A stretch of 64,000 nt of DNA from Actinokineospora sp. NBRC 105648 (GCF_030269645.1 NZ_BSTR01000042.1:1-64000); one strand, 5' to 3'; positions 28,801-38,355 are shown, counted from the stretch's first letter. Notes: generated by a model from the letters alone, not told the origin. Translations and numbers: made by a program.

Positions 28801-29295
28801 TCAGCCGTCGGGATGGGCCTGGCGGTAGGCCTGGGCGAGGCGTTCAGTCACCGTGGGGCCGCTGTTCTCGGGGAGTGGCGTGCCGAGATGGACGTGGCGC
28901 AGTTCGGCCATGTAGGCGGCCCACAGGTCCGGGCCGCCCGCCTCCAGCAGCTCCGCCCGGACCCGCAGGCGCTCGGTGGTCGGCCGGTGCCTGGTGCCCC
29001 ATGCGCCGAGGTGGGCGAAGACCGGGACCAGGTCGATGGCCTGGTCGGTCAGGCTGTAGGTGGCCCGTTGGCCGCGTCGGGCGTCGTCTCGGGTGAGCAG
29101 GCCGCCTGCCACCAAACGCTTGAGGCGGTCGGCGAGGATGTTGGAGGCGATGCCCTCCTCGGAGCCCGCGAGCAGTTCGCGGAAGTGCCTGCGGCCGCCG
29201 AACATGATGTCGCGCACCACGAGCAGGCTCCACTGGTCGCCCAGGGCCTCGACCGTGGCGTTGATCGGGCAGCCCGATCGCGGCGTCCCGCGCAT
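28801..29295 (-). CDS. HxlR-family transcriptional regulator
   Basis: 164 aa. The HxlR winged helix is seen as CPINATVEALGDQWSLLVVRD, RRHFRELLAGSEEGIASNIL and LADRLKRLVAGGLLTR, with the family Cys near the N-terminus. ATG 29295 is chosen because GGAGG lies 7 nt upstream; GTG 29334 would add 13 residues without such a site. The protein has about 60 extra C-terminal residues. It is divergent from a reductase, which it probably controls. Confidence 0.9.
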   Translation of the reverse strand: MRGTPRSGCPINATVEALGDQWSLLVVRDIMFGGRRHFRELLAGSEEGIASNILADRLKRLVAGGLLTRDDARRGQRATYSLTDQAIDLVPVFAHLGAWGTRHRPTTERLRVRAELLEAGGPDLWAAYMAELRHVHLGTPLPENSGPTVTERLAQAYRQAHPDG

Positions 29296-29359
29296 GACCC
29301 GTCCTCCGACCCGGTGCTTGCGTTCCACAACCACCCTCGCCTACGGTAGCGCCTAGTGC

Positions 29360-29372
29360 TTGCAGAGTGCAA
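29360..29372. promoter_or_regulatory. Likely HxlR operator
   Basis: TTGCA-GAG-TGCAA, a perfect 5-bp inverted repeat with a 3-bp centre, midway between the divergent HxlR and reductase starts. Binding by HxlR is inference from position. Confidence 0.45.
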
Positions 29373-29391
29373 TCACCAGGGAGGGGTGGTC

Positions 29392-30036
29392 ATGGCCAGG
29401 CTGCGGGTGCACAACTTCACCGTCACGCTGGACGGGTACGCCACCGGGACCAACCAGCGGGCGGACGCGCCGTTCGGCGACGGTGTCGACGGCCTGCACG
29501 CCTGGATGTTCGCCACCCGGTTCGGCCACGAGATGCGGGGGCTCGACGGCGGCAGCGAGGGGTTCGACCAGGAGCGCGCCCGCGCGGGCGACGACAACGT
29601 CGGCGCGACCATCATGGGGCGCAACATGTTCGGCCCGGTCCGCGGCCCGTGGCCGGACCACTCGTGGACCGGCTGGTGGGGCGACACCCCGCCCTACCGG
29701 CACGACGTGTTCGTGCTGACCCACCACCCCCGCCCGTCGTTCGCCATGGACGGCGGCACCACGTTCCACTTCGTGCCCGACGGCCCGGAAACCGCGCTGC
29801 GCCTGGCCTTCGAGGCCGCGGACGGCAAGGACGTGCGCGTCGGCGGCGGTCCCGGGACGGTCCGGCAGTACCTGCGGGCCGGGCTCATCGACGAGCTGAA
29901 CCTGGTGATCACGCCCCTGCTGGCGGGTGCGGGCGAGCGCCTGTTCGACGACCTGGGCGCCGGCCTCGGTGCCTACGAGTGCGTGGAGCTGGTCACGTCC
30001 GAGACCGTCACCCACGCCCGCATCGTGCGGCGCTGA
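29392..30036 (+). CDS. Dihydrofolate-reductase/RibD-C-like reductase
   Basis: 214 aa of the RibD C-terminal family: VHNFTVTLDGYATG at the start, ATIMGRNMFGP (nucleotide-binding loop), VFVLTHHPRP, VRVGGGPGTVRQYLRAGLIDEL and LVITPLLAGAGERLFDDL. Proteins of this family next to regulators are usually uncharacterised NADPH reductases, not true folate enzymes. ATG 29392 has GGGAGGGG 8-15 nt upstream. Divergent from HxlR, sharing the promoter region. Confidence 0.88.
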   Translation: MARLRVHNFTVTLDGYATGTNQRADAPFGDGVDGLHAWMFATRFGHEMRGLDGGSEGFDQERARAGDDNVGATIMGRNMFGPVRGPWPDHSWTGWWGDTPPYRHDVFVLTHHPRPSFAMDGGTTFHFVPDGPETALRLAFEAADGKDVRVGGGPGTVRQYLRAGLIDELNLVITPLLAGAGERLFDDLGAGLGAYECVELVTSETVTHARIVRR

Positions 30037-30047
30037 CCCGCGAGCCG

Positions 30048-31361
30048 TCAGACGATCCCGCGGACGACCCCCAGCTCCAGCAGGTCCGCGGGCCGCAGTC
30101 GCAACCGGTCGGCCAGCGCGGGGGCCTCCGACACCGGCCGCTTGAGGATCGCCGCCGCCAGTTCCGGTGCTATCACGGAGAAGTACGCGTCCGGGGTGAT
30201 CCACGTCCGGTCCGGCGCGGCCAGCGCCAGCGCGCCACCCGAGCCGCCCTCACCGACCACCAGCGTCGTCACCGGGACCCGCGCGGCGGCGACGGTGCCG
30301 AACAGCTCGGCGATGGCCGACCCGACCCCCGCCCGCTCGGCGGCCGCGTCGTTCGCCGCGCCCGGAGTGTCCACAAGGGTCAGTACCGGGATGCCGAGCC
30401 GATCGGCCAGGCGGATCAGCCGGGAGGCCGTGCGGAAACCCGCGGGAGTGGTGGCCGTACCGGTCTGCGCGGCGAAGGCGATGGCCCGCGTGCCACGCAT
30501 ACCAATGCCGCACAACATCCCCGGGTCGACGCCGCCCGCCCGGTCGCCCGAAATCGAGCGCCGCAGGTCGAAGTAGTCGTCCAGGTACGCCGCCGCGCGC
30601 GGCCTGCGTGCCGAACGGGTCAACTGGACGGCGGCCCAACCGGACTCCGCCGGGGTCTCGGTGCCCAACGCGTTCGGCACGTCCGCGGGTCCGGGAGAGC
30701 CAGAACCCAGCAGGGTCAACCACTCCGACACGGTTTCGGCGAGGTCGGCGGCCGAGCACAACGCGTCGACATGGCCCGCGGCGAACTGCCCCTCCGCAGT
30801 GTAGGCGACGCCGTCCTCGGGCCGCACCCGGGCGCCCGCGAAACCGACCTGGGCGCCCGGCAGGGCGAGCACCACGTCCGCTCCGGCACCGAGTGAGGCC
30901 CACAGGCCGCCGGTCGTCGGGTCGCGCAGCACCGAAACCTGCGGCACACCCGCCTGGTGCAGCAGCGCCGAGGCCCGAGCGATCCGCTGCAACTGGCGCA
31001 GTGACAGCATTCCCTCGTGCATCCGGCTGCCGCCGGTGGCCAGCAGCGCCACCAGGGGCGTCCGGGTCTCCCGCGCGTGGGTGAACGCGTGCTCGATCCG
31101 GTCGCCGGTCGCGGTGCCCACGGACCCGCCCAAGAAGCGGAAGTCGAACGCCACCAGCACGGCGGCGACCCCGCCGACCCGACCGGTGCCGCACACCACG
31201 GACTCGGTCTCCCCGGAGCGCTCGGCGGCACGCGCCCGCGCCGCGCCGTAGCCCGGCCAGTCCAACGGGCCGTCCGGGCCGTACCGCGACCCACTGTCCA
31301 CAGTGAACTCAACGAACCCGGTGGCGAGCGACGCCAGCACCGAGCGGGCGCCCTCAGCCAC
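30048..31361 (-). CDS. Acyl-CoA carboxylase carboxyltransferase (fused beta-alpha halves)
   Basis: 437 aa with both crotonase-fold halves. The first contains VAAVLVAFDFRFLGGSVG, TPLVALLATGGSRMHEGML and PTTGGLWASLGAGADVVLA; the second GTRAIAFAAQTGTATTPAGF, IPVLTLVDTPGAAND and VVGEGGSGGALALA. At about 440 aa it is shorter than AccD proteins. The GTG start overlaps the stop of the MatB-like gene by 8 bp, so it acts with malonyl-CoA metabolism. Direction (carboxylation or transfer) and partner biotin subunit are not shown here. Confidence 0.85.
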   Translation of the reverse strand: MAEGARSVLASLATGFVEFTVDSGSRYGPDGPLDWPGYGAARARAAERSGETESVVCGTGRVGGVAAVLVAFDFRFLGGSVGTATGDRIEHAFTHARETRTPLVALLATGGSRMHEGMLSLRQLQRIARASALLHQAGVPQVSVLRDPTTGGLWASLGAGADVVLALPGAQVGFAGARVRPEDGVAYTAEGQFAAGHVDALCSAADLAETVSEWLTLLGSGSPGPADVPNALGTETPAESGWAAVQLTRSARRPRAAAYLDDYFDLRRSISGDRAGGVDPGMLCGIGMRGTRAIAFAAQTGTATTPAGFRTASRLIRLADRLGIPVLTLVDTPGAANDAAAERAGVGSAIAELFGTVAAARVPVTTLVVGEGGSGGALALAAPDRTWITPDAYFSVIAPELAAAILKRPVSEAPALADRLRLRPADLLELGVVRGIV

Positions 31362-32775
31362 CCAGGGCTCGCTTGGTGACCTTGCCCATCTCGTTGCGCG
31401 GCAACGACTCCAGGTAGTGCACGACCCGCGGCCGCTTGTGCGGGGCGAGCAGCCGGGACACGTGGTCGGCCAGCTCCTCGAGCGCGGGCCGCGCGTCGAC
31501 CGGCACCACCCAGGCCACGATCCGCTCGCCCAGGTCCTCGTCGGGCTCGCCGGTGACCGCCACCTCGGCGACCCCCGGGTGCTCCAGCAGGGCGTTCTCG
31601 ATCTCCCCCGCGCCGATCTTGTAACCGCCGCTCTTGATCAGGTCGGTGGCCCGCCGCCCGACGATCCGCAGGTACCCGTCCGGCTCCAGCACCGCCATGT
31701 CGCCGGTGCGGAACCACCCGTCGCGCAGCGCCTCGGCGGTGGCGTCCGGGCGGTTGAGGTAGCCCAGGAACAGGTTCGGCCCGCGCACCTCGATCTCGCC
31801 CACCACCCCGGGCTCGGTGAACGGCGCACCGGCGTCGTCGACCAGCCGCACGGCCACGCCGTCCACCGGCAGCCCGACGGTCCCCGGCCTGCGGTCACCC
31901 GCGGCCCGCACGCTGCAGTTCATCAGCGTCTCGGTCATCCCGTACCGCTCGACAACCCGCTGCCCGGTGGCCGCGGTGATCCGCGCGTGGTCGGTGGCGG
32001 GCAGCGCCGCCGACCCGGACACCAGCAGCCGCGCCCGGCCGATCGCCGCCGCCAGGTCCGCGTCGGCCTCGCAGTCGGCGGCGAGCCGGTGGTACATCGT
32101 CGGGACGCCGAACACGACCGTCGCGCCGTCGGCCAGCTCGCGACCGATCGCGGCCGAGTCGAAGCGCCCGATGTGGCGCACCGCGCCGCCGCGGCGCAGC
32201 GGGCCGAGCACACCCAGGATCAGCCCGTGCACGTGGAACAGCGGCAGCGCGTGCACCACGGTGTCCTCGGCGGTCCACTCCCAGGCCGCGGCCAGCGCGT
32301 CCAGGTTCGTCGCGATCGCCCGGCGGGGCAGCAGCACGCCCTTGGGCGGGCCGGTGGTGCCCGAGGTGTAGACGACGAACGCGGGCGCCTCCGGGTCGGC
32401 CTCGGCGGGCAGGTCGCCGTCGAGCCGGGCGGCCGGGTCGACGTCCACCCGGCGCAGCGCGGCCAGCGCGGGCGGCAGCTCCACCCCGGGCGCGGTCAGC
32501 ACCAGCTCCGGCTCGCTGTCGGCGACGATGTGCGCCAGCTCCCGCTCACCGATCTTGGGGTTGATCGGCACCACCGCGACCCCGGCGGCCAGCCCGCCCA
32601 CCACGGCCAGGCAGGTGTGCGGGCTCGGCGTGGCCCAGACCGCGACCCGCGTGGTCCCGGACACCGCGGCGGCGACCGCCCGGGCGGACCCGGCCAGGTC
32701 GGCGTGGGTGAGGGCGTCGGCGCCGAAGCGGACCGCGGCGCGCCCGGTGGGCGTGGCGAGCGTGGGCAGCAGCAC
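31354..32775 (-). CDS. matB: Malonyl-CoA synthetase (MatB-like AMP-forming ligase)
   Basis: 473 aa acyl-CoA synthetase. The P-loop is VVYTSGTTGPPKGVLLPRR, then LPLFHVHGL, the adenylate motif VVERYGMTETLMN, GWFRTGDMAVLEPDGYLRIVGR and the catalytic Lys near PRNEMGKVTKRAL. The overall sequence and short N-terminus match Streptomyces MatB, which activates malonate and methylmalonate. GTG 32775 follows TAGGGT, suggesting a leaderless message; further upstream frames overlap the divergent promoter. Next to the carboxyltransferase it would feed malonyl- or methylmalonyl-CoA pools. Confidence 0.85.
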   Translation of the reverse strand: MLLPTLATPTGRAAVRFGADALTHADLAGSARAVAAAVSGTTRVAVWATPSPHTCLAVVGGLAAGVAVVPINPKIGERELAHIVADSEPELVLTAPGVELPPALAALRRVDVDPAARLDGDLPAEADPEAPAFVVYTSGTTGPPKGVLLPRRAIATNLDALAAAWEWTAEDTVVHALPLFHVHGLILGVLGPLRRGGAVRHIGRFDSAAIGRELADGATVVFGVPTMYHRLAADCEADADLAAAIGRARLLVSGSAALPATDHARITAATGQRVVERYGMTETLMNCSVRAAGDRRPGTVGLPVDGVAVRLVDDAGAPFTEPGVVGEIEVRGPNLFLGYLNRPDATAEALRDGWFRTGDMAVLEPDGYLRIVGRRATDLIKSGGYKIGAGEIENALLEHPGVAEVAVTGEPDEDLGERIVAWVVPVDARPALEELADHVSRLLAPHKRPRVVHYLESLPRNEMGKVTKRALGG

Positions 32776-32901
32776 CCGGCCAACCCTAGTGGCGGGCGCT
32801 GACACGGAACCGGTGAACTCCGTCGCACAGCGTGAACCCGTGTTACACGCGGACCCCACGGCGCGATAGTCAGACTCGGGAGACCTCTGGTTGGAGTCGG
32901 C

Positions 32902-33525
32902 GTGTACTTCGGGAAGCTGTTCGAGCTGCTGGTGCGGCGCTGGCTGGTGCTCGTCCCGCTGCTGTTGATCACCGCGGTGGCGGCGGGCTACTTCTACATC
33001 TCCACCCCGGTGGGCTACCAGTGGACCGGCACCGTGGTGATGCTCGCGCCCAAGGACGGCCGGATCGTGCGCCCGCCCAGCCAGCTCGAGCAGACCAACT
33101 CGCTGCTGGCCTTCGCCCCGACGCTGTCCACCATCACCATCATGCTGATCGAGGAGACGCACGTCTCGGCGGGCAAGCTGGCCACCCAGCCCAAGGACGC
33201 GGTCGAGATCAGCCGCGAGGGCCCGTTCATGACCGCCAAGGTCGAGGGCGCCTCCGCGGCCCGGGCCAAGCAGCTGGGCGCGGACGCCTTCGAGCTGATC
33301 CGCAAGGCCCTCAACAGCAAGCAGGAGACCCTCGGCGCGCCGCCGAGCACCTGGGTCACGGTCAGCGTGGTCACCGCGCCCGCCGAACCGGAGAAGCTGC
33401 CCAAGGCGAAGATCACCAAGGTCGGCGGCACGCTGGCCGCGGGCGGGCTGCTCGCGCTGTTCTGCGCGTTCGCCGTGGAGAGCATCGCGGTGAACCGCCG
33501 CAAGCGCGTCCAACCGGTCCACTGA
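32902..33525 (+). CDS. Wzz-like polysaccharide chain-length membrane protein
   Basis: 207 aa. A transmembrane helix at about 16-35, a periplasm-type domain, a second helix at about 172-193 and a basic end (NRRKRVQ). The layout and the N-terminal basic motif before the helix match the Wzz/capsule co-polymerase fold; no kinase domain is attached. GTG 32902 has GGAG upstream. No other polysaccharide genes are nearby, so the assignment is structural only. Confidence 0.6.
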   Translation: MYFGKLFELLVRRWLVLVPLLLITAVAAGYFYISTPVGYQWTGTVVMLAPKDGRIVRPPSQLEQTNSLLAFAPTLSTITIMLIEETHVSAGKLATQPKDAVEISREGPFMTAKVEGASAARAKQLGADAFELIRKALNSKQETLGAPPSTWVTVSVVTAPAEPEKLPKAKITKVGGTLAAGGLLALFCAFAVESIAVNRRKRVQPVH

Positions 33526-33560
33526 CAGCCGCCGGGACCAGCCTCGTACCCTTGTCGACC

Positions 33561-34217
33561 GTGCTGGTACTCGCGGTCGACACCGCCACCCCCGCGGTCA
33601 CCGCCGGCGTCGTCGAACTGGTCGACGGGTCCGCGCGGCTGCTCGCCGCGCGCGTGACCGTCGACGCCCGCGCCCACGGTGAGCTGCTCAGCCCCCACCT
33701 GCGCGACGCGCTGGCCGCGGCGGGCCGCACGCTGGCCCAGGTCGACGCCGTGGTGTGCGGGGTCGGGCCGGGCCCGTTCACCGGGCTGCGCGCGGGCATG
33801 GTCACCGCCGCCGCCCTCGGCCACAGCCTCGACCGGCCGGTGTACCCGGTCTGCTCGCTCGACGCCATCGCCGCCGACGCGGCCGCCGACCCCCCGGGCG
33901 GGCCGCTGCTGGTGGTCACCGACGCGCGCCGCCGCGAGGTCTACTGGGCCGCCTACGCCGCCGACGGCTCCCGGGTGGCCGGCCCGTCGGTCACACCGCC
34001 CGCCGAGGTACCAGTCGCCGAGCTGGGTGTCACCCGGGTCGCCGGGGCGCGGGTCTTCGACTTCGGGCTGCCCGCGGTCGGCCCCGAGCACCCGAGCCCG
34101 CTCGGCCTGGTCGCCGCCGCGGACCTCACCGCGGAACCCGGCCCGCTCACCCCGCTCTACCTGCGCAGGCCCGACGCGGTCGAGCCTGGCGCGCGCAAGC
34201 GGGTGAGCCCGGGATGA
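33561..34217 (+). CDS. tsaB: tRNA t6A biosynthesis protein TsaB
   Basis: 218 aa ASKHA-fold partner of TsaD. LVLAVDTATPAVTAGV begins the fold, AHGELLSPHLRDAL and VVCGVGPGPFTGLRAGM are the signature, and VVTDARRREVYWAAY follows. TsaB lacks the metal site of TsaD. GTG 33561 lies 15 nt after TACCCT, fitting a leaderless start. Stop overlaps rimI (ATGA). Confidence 0.94.
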   Translation: MLVLAVDTATPAVTAGVVELVDGSARLLAARVTVDARAHGELLSPHLRDALAAAGRTLAQVDAVVCGVGPGPFTGLRAGMVTAAALGHSLDRPVYPVCSLDAIAADAAADPPGGPLLVVTDARRREVYWAAYAADGSRVAGPSVTPPAEVPVAELGVTRVAGARVFDFGLPAVGPEHPSPLGLVAAADLTAEPGPLTPLYLRRPDAVEPGARKRVSPG

Positions 34218-34684
34218 GTGTCCGGATAGCCCCGCTGCAGCGCGCAGACCTGCGCCGGTGCGCTGAGCTGGAGCGGATCCTGTTCGCGGGCGAGGACCCG
34301 TGGAGCGAGTCCGCGTTCGCCTCGGAGCTCGACTGGGGCCACTACTACCTGGGCGCCTACGCCGACGAGCTGCTGGTCGGCTACGCGGGCCTGTCGGTGG
34401 CGGGTCCGCCCGGGGACACCGAGGCCAGCGTGCACACCATCGGCGTCGACCCGGTCTGGCACCGCAAGGGCATCGGCCGCGAGCTGCTGCGCGCCCTGCT
34501 CGCCCGCGCCGACGAGGTCGCCGCGCAGGTGTTCCTGGAGGTCCGCACGGACAACGCGGGCGCCATCGCGCTCTACCAGGCGCACGGGTTCACCACGGTG
34601 GGCCTGCGCCGCCGCTACTACCAGCCCTCCGGCGCCGACGCGTACACCATGGCCCGGCCCGCTCGGGTGGAGGAGACCACGTGA
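34214..34684 (+). CDS. rimI: Ribosomal protein S18 alanine N-acetyltransferase RimI
   Basis: 156 aa GNAT enzyme. [20 protein letters not shown] is the acetyl-CoA-binding motif, [21 protein letters not shown] the C-terminal motif, and [15 protein letters not shown] the RimI-type end. ATGA overlap with tsaB, GTGA overlap with tsaD: a tightly coupled operon as in Mtb Rv3419c-Rv3421c. Confidence 0.92.
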   Translation: MSVRIAPLQRADLRRCAELERILFAGEDPWSESAFASELDWGHYYLGAYADELLVGYAGLSVAGPPGDTEASVHTIGVDPVWHRKGIGRELLRALLARADEVAAQVFLEVRTDNAGAIALYQAHGFTTVGLRRRYYQPSGADAYTMARPARVEETT

Positions 34685-35724
34685 CGATCATCCTGGGCAT
34701 CGAGAGCTCCTGCGACGAGACCGGTGTCGGCATCGTCGAGCTCGGCGCCGACGGCGGCCTGGAGCTGCTGGCCGACGAGGTCGCCTCCAGCGTCGAGCAG
34801 CACGTCCGCTTCGGCGGCGTGGTGCCCGAGGTGGCCAGCCGCGCGCACCTGGAGGCGATGGTCCCCACCATGCGCCGCGCGTTCGAGACCGCGGGGCTCG
34901 GGCTGTCCGATGTGGACGCCATCGCGGTCACCTGCGGACCCGGCCTGGCGGGCGCGCTGCTGGTGGGCGTCTCGGCGGCGAAGGCGTACGCGATGTCGCT
35001 GGGCGTGCCGCTCTACGGCGCCAACCACCTCGCGGGCCACGTCGCCGCCGACACCCTCGAGCACGGCCCGCTGCCCTCGCCCGCGCTGGCGCTGCTGGTC
35101 TCCGGCGGCCACAGCCAGCTGCTGCGGGTGGACGACCTGGCCGGGAAGATCACCGAGATCGGCTCCACCATCGACGACGCCGCGGGCGAGGCCTACGACA
35201 AGGTCGCCCGCGTGATCGGCCTTCCCTACCCGGGCGGTCCCCCGATCGACAAGGCCGCGCAGCGCGGAAACCCTTCTGCCATCGCGTTCCCGCGCGGGCT
35301 GACCGGGCCGCGGGACGCCAAGTTCGACTTCTCGTTCTCGGGGTTGAAGACGGCCGTCGCCCGCTGGGTGGAGGCCCGCGAGCGCGACGGTGAAGAGGTC
35401 CCGGTGGACGACGTCGCGGCGTCGTTCCAGGAGGCCGTGGCCGACGTGCTCACCGCCAAGGCCGTGCGCGCGGCCACCGAGTTCGACATCGACACGCTGG
35501 TGGTCTCCGGTGGCGTGGCGGCGAACTCACGGCTCAAGCAGCTGGCCGCCGAGCGCTGCGCGAAGGCCGGGATCACCCTGCGCGTGCCGAAACCCAGGCT
35601 GTGCACCGACAACGGCGCCATGATCGCCGCGCTGGGCGCGCACCTCGTGGCCGCCGGGGTCGAACCGTCCTCTTTGGACCTCTCGGCGAACCCGGCGCTG
35701 CCGGTGTCGACGATCTCGGTCTGA
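34681..35724 (+). CDS. tsaD: tRNA N6-adenosine threonylcarbamoyltransferase TsaD
   Basis: 347 aa. [16 protein letters not shown] opens the fold, [14 protein letters not shown] and NHLAGHVAA carry the metal-binding His residues, [10 protein letters not shown] the nucleotide loop, and [13 protein letters not shown] plus [14 protein letters not shown] the C-terminal part with the metal Asp. Catalyses the final transfer in t6A formation. The GTG start overlaps rimI; a perfect terminator follows. Confidence 0.96.
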   Translation: MTIILGIESSCDETGVGIVELGADGGLELLADEVASSVEQHVRFGGVVPEVASRAHLEAMVPTMRRAFETAGLGLSDVDAIAVTCGPGLAGALLVGVSAAKAYAMSLGVPLYGANHLAGHVAADTLEHGPLPSPALALLVSGGHSQLLRVDDLAGKITEIGSTIDDAAGEAYDKVARVIGLPYPGGPPIDKAAQRGNPSAIAFPRGLTGPRDAKFDFSFSGLKTAVARWVEARERDGEEVPVDDVAASFQEAVADVLTAKAVRAATEFDIDTLVVSGGVAANSRLKQLAAERCAKAGITLRVPKPRLCTDNGAMIAALGAHLVAAGVEPSSLDLSANPALPVSTISV

Positions 35725-35730
35725 GCACCG

Positions 35731-35759
35731 GCGTTGCCCGGGGTCGACCCGGGCAACGC
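35731..35759. terminator. Terminator between tsaD and phoD
   Basis: Perfect 12-bp stem GCGTTGCCCGGG (35731-35742) / CCCGGGCAACGC (35748-35759), 5-nt loop, serving both convergent genes. Confidence 0.85.
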
Positions 35760-35769
35760 CGTCCGAGCC

Positions 35770-37296
35770 CTAGGACTGGTTCAGGGTGGGCACCCGGTCC
35801 TCGACGACGAAGCTCGCCGCCGTGCTCACCTCGGCGCCCGCGGTGCGCACGTAGGGCAGCACCCGGAAGTCCGCCCGCAGCTCCCGGGCGGTGAAGCGGG
35901 TGCGCACGTAGCCGCGGCGGTTCTTGTAGAACTTCAGGTGCGGGTTCTCGGCCAGCACACCGGCGTTGGTGTCGTCGCCGCCGTCCCCGGTCGAGGTGAT
36001 CGAGGTCGTGACCAGCTCCGTGCCGACGGTGCGCGAGTCGGGCCGGTCGTAGCCCTGCTTGACCTCGCCCGCCCAGTGCCGGTGCACATCACCGGTGAGC
36101 ACCACGCCGTTGCGGGTGTGCCCCAGCGCCTCGGCCACTCGGTCGCGACTGGCCTGGTAGCCGTCCCAGGCGTCCATGCTGAAGCCCTGCTTCTCGCCCG
36201 CGGTGAGGTCGCGCTGGGCGAAGAACACCTGCTGCCCGAGGATGTCCCACCGCGACCGCGACGAGCGCAGACCGTCGAGCAGCCAGCGCTCCTGCTCGAC
36301 CCCGGTGATCGTCCGGACCGGGTCGAGGCGCTCGGCGCAGTCGACCTTGGTGCCGTCACCGCAGGCCTGGTCGTCGCGGTACTGGCGGGTGTCGAGCAGG
36401 TGGAAGTTGGCCAGCGCGCCCCACCGCACCCGCCGGTAGAGCTGCATGTCGATCCCCCGCGGCCGGGCGGACCGGCGCAGCGGCATGTTCTCGTAGTACG
36501 CCTGGAACGCCGCCGCCCGGCGGGCCGGGAACTCCGGGTCGGGCTGCTCGGGAACCTCGTCGGCCCAGTTGTTCTCGACTTCATGATCGTCAAATACGAC
36601 CAGCCATGGGGCGACGCGGTGCGCCTCCTGCAGGTCGGCGTCGGTCTTGTACTGGGCGTGCCGCAGCCGGTAGTCGGCCAGCGTGCGCGTCTCCGGGCCG
36701 ACCACCACGCGCACGTCGGCGGCCTTGGCGGCGTACTCGTACTGGTAGTCGCCCAGGTGCAGCACCAGGTCGGGCTGGTCCTCGGCGAGCCTGCGGTAAG
36801 CGGTGAAGAAGCCCTCGCCGTAGTGCGCGCACGAGGCGAAGCACATGGTCAGCGCGCCGGTCAGGGTGTGCGGCGCGGGAGCGGTGCGCGTGCGACCGAT
36901 CGGGGAGAGGTGGTCCTGCACGCGGAAGCGGTAGAAGTACTCCGTGCCCGGGCGCAGGCCCGCGAGCTCGACGTGCACGCTGTGCCCGGCCTCCGGGCGG
37001 GCGAACTCGACACCGGTGCGCACGACGTGCCGGAACCGCTCGTCGGTGGCGACCTGCCAGAGCACGGGCACCGGCCGGGCGGGCATGCCGCCGAGCCCGT
37101 CGAGCGCCAGCGGGTCCGGCGCGAGGCGGGTCCACAGCACGACACCGTCGGCGGACGGGTCGCCCGAGGCCAGGCCGAGGGTGAACGGGTCGGCGAGCTT
37201 GCGCTCCGGCACGGCCAGGGCGGGCAGGGTGGCCACGGCGGTCAGCCCGACCGCGGCGGCACCGCCCAGCAGGATCGAGCGTCGGGTGGTGTTCAT
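35770..37296 (-). CDS. phoD: PhoD-type alkaline phosphatase/phosphodiesterase, Tat-exported
   Basis: 508 aa. The twin-Arg signal TTRRSILLGGAAAVGL precedes a hydrophobic stretch ending in PALA. The N-terminal PhoD_N domain contains DPSADGVVLWTRLAPDP. The catalytic domain has FASCAHYGEGF, LHLGDYQYEY, FDDHEVENNW and VVLTGDVHRHWAGE, the Fe/Ca metal ligands. It liberates phosphate from esters outside the cell. GGGAGG lies before ATG 37296. Confidence 0.92.
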   Translation of the reverse strand: MNTTRRSILLGGAAAVGLTAVATLPALAVPERKLADPFTLGLASGDPSADGVVLWTRLAPDPLALDGLGGMPARPVPVLWQVATDERFRHVVRTGVEFARPEAGHSVHVELAGLRPGTEYFYRFRVQDHLSPIGRTRTAPAPHTLTGALTMCFASCAHYGEGFFTAYRRLAEDQPDLVLHLGDYQYEYAAKAADVRVVVGPETRTLADYRLRHAQYKTDADLQEAHRVAPWLVVFDDHEVENNWADEVPEQPDPEFPARRAAAFQAYYENMPLRRSARPRGIDMQLYRRVRWGALANFHLLDTRQYRDDQACGDGTKVDCAERLDPVRTITGVEQERWLLDGLRSSRSRWDILGQQVFFAQRDLTAGEKQGFSMDAWDGYQASRDRVAEALGHTRNGVVLTGDVHRHWAGEVKQGYDRPDSRTVGTELVTTSITSTGDGGDDTNAGVLAENPHLKFYKNRRGYVRTRFTARELRADFRVLPYVRTAGAEVSTAASFVVEDRVPTLNQS

Positions 37297-37467
37297 CGGT
37301 GGTGGGACCTCCCGGTTCGGGGTTACCGGGGCACCCTCCACCGCCCCAGTGGCCCCCGACCCACGTCCGGGTGAGCCTCCGGTGAGTTCCTGACGTACCC
37401 CAGGTGTCGGCGGTGAGCACCCACCGGCCCCGCCCACCGCGTGGCGGCGGGCGCTACGTTCGGCCTC

Positions 37468-38355
37468 GTGCACCCTGTACTCGAACTGCTGCGCCACCGC
37501 CTGGCCACTGGCTCCCGCGACGACGGCAGGCGGCTCGCCCTGGCGATCGAGGGCGGCGGCAGCCGGGGCGCGTTCGCGGGCGGCATGGTCGCGGGCCTCG
37601 ACGACCTCGGCCTCGCCAACGCCTTCGACGCCGTCTACGGCGCGTCGGCGGGCGCCCTCAACGGCGCGTGGTTCCTCGGTGGACAAGCCCAGGTCGGCAC
37701 GATCGGCTGGTCCGACCCGACCATCATGCGCCGGGTCACCAACCCCTGGCGCCTGCGCCGGGTCGTGGACACCGAGCACCTGGTCCAGGTGGTGTACGAG
37801 GCGGTCCCGATGGACTTCGCGGCCATCCTGGCCAACCCCACCACGTTCCACCCGATGGCCACCGACGCCGACACCGGGGCGGCGGTGGACCTGCGCCCGT
37901 ACGTGGTCGACCAGCGCACCCTGCAACTGGCGCTGCGCGCGTCCACGGGGCTGCCGCTGCTGTCCGGCCGCCCCGTCCCCCTAGGCGGCAGGCGGTGGGT
38001 GGACGCGGGCCTGGCCGAGGCGATCCCGTTCCGCACCCCGATCGCCGACGGCGCCACCGACGTGGTGGTGCTGCGCACCCGCCCGGTCGGCTGGTCCGCG
38101 GTACCGCCGTCCCGCCTGGAGACGGTCCTGGTGTCGCGCTACCTCCGGCGAGCGGCCCCCGGCGCCCTGGCGGCCTGGGAGTCCCGCCACACCCGCCAAC
38201 TCGCCGACGACGCCGACCTGGCCGGGCACGCGTCCATCCTGGAGATCCGCCCACCCGCGGACTCCCCCGAAGTCCCCCGCCTGACCCGCGACACGGTCCT
38301 GCTGCGACGCGCGGTCCGCCTGGGCCGCGAGGCAGTGCACGCGGCGCTGGGCTAA
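37468..38355 (+). CDS. Patatin-like phospholipase
   Basis: 295 aa. AIEGGGSRGAFAGG is the oxyanion hole, VYGASAGALNGAW the Ser nucleophile (GxSxG) and WVDAGLAEAIPF the catalytic Asp. GTG 37468 is preferred because TACGTT sits at leaderless spacing; GTG 37441 would add nine residues. No signal peptide. Its stop codon TAA at 38353-38355 touches the inverted repeat of an IS remnant, so the native C-terminus may have been altered. Confidence 0.88.
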   Translation: MHPVLELLRHRLATGSRDDGRRLALAIEGGGSRGAFAGGMVAGLDDLGLANAFDAVYGASAGALNGAWFLGGQAQVGTIGWSDPTIMRRVTNPWRLRRVVDTEHLVQVVYEAVPMDFAAILANPTTFHPMATDADTGAAVDLRPYVVDQRTLQLALRASTGLPLLSGRPVPLGGRRWVDAGLAEAIPFRTPIADGATDVVVLRTRPVGWSAVPPSRLETVLVSRYLRRAAPGALAAWESRHTRQLADDADLAGHASILEIRPPADSPEVPRLTRDTVLLRRAVRLGREAVHAALG

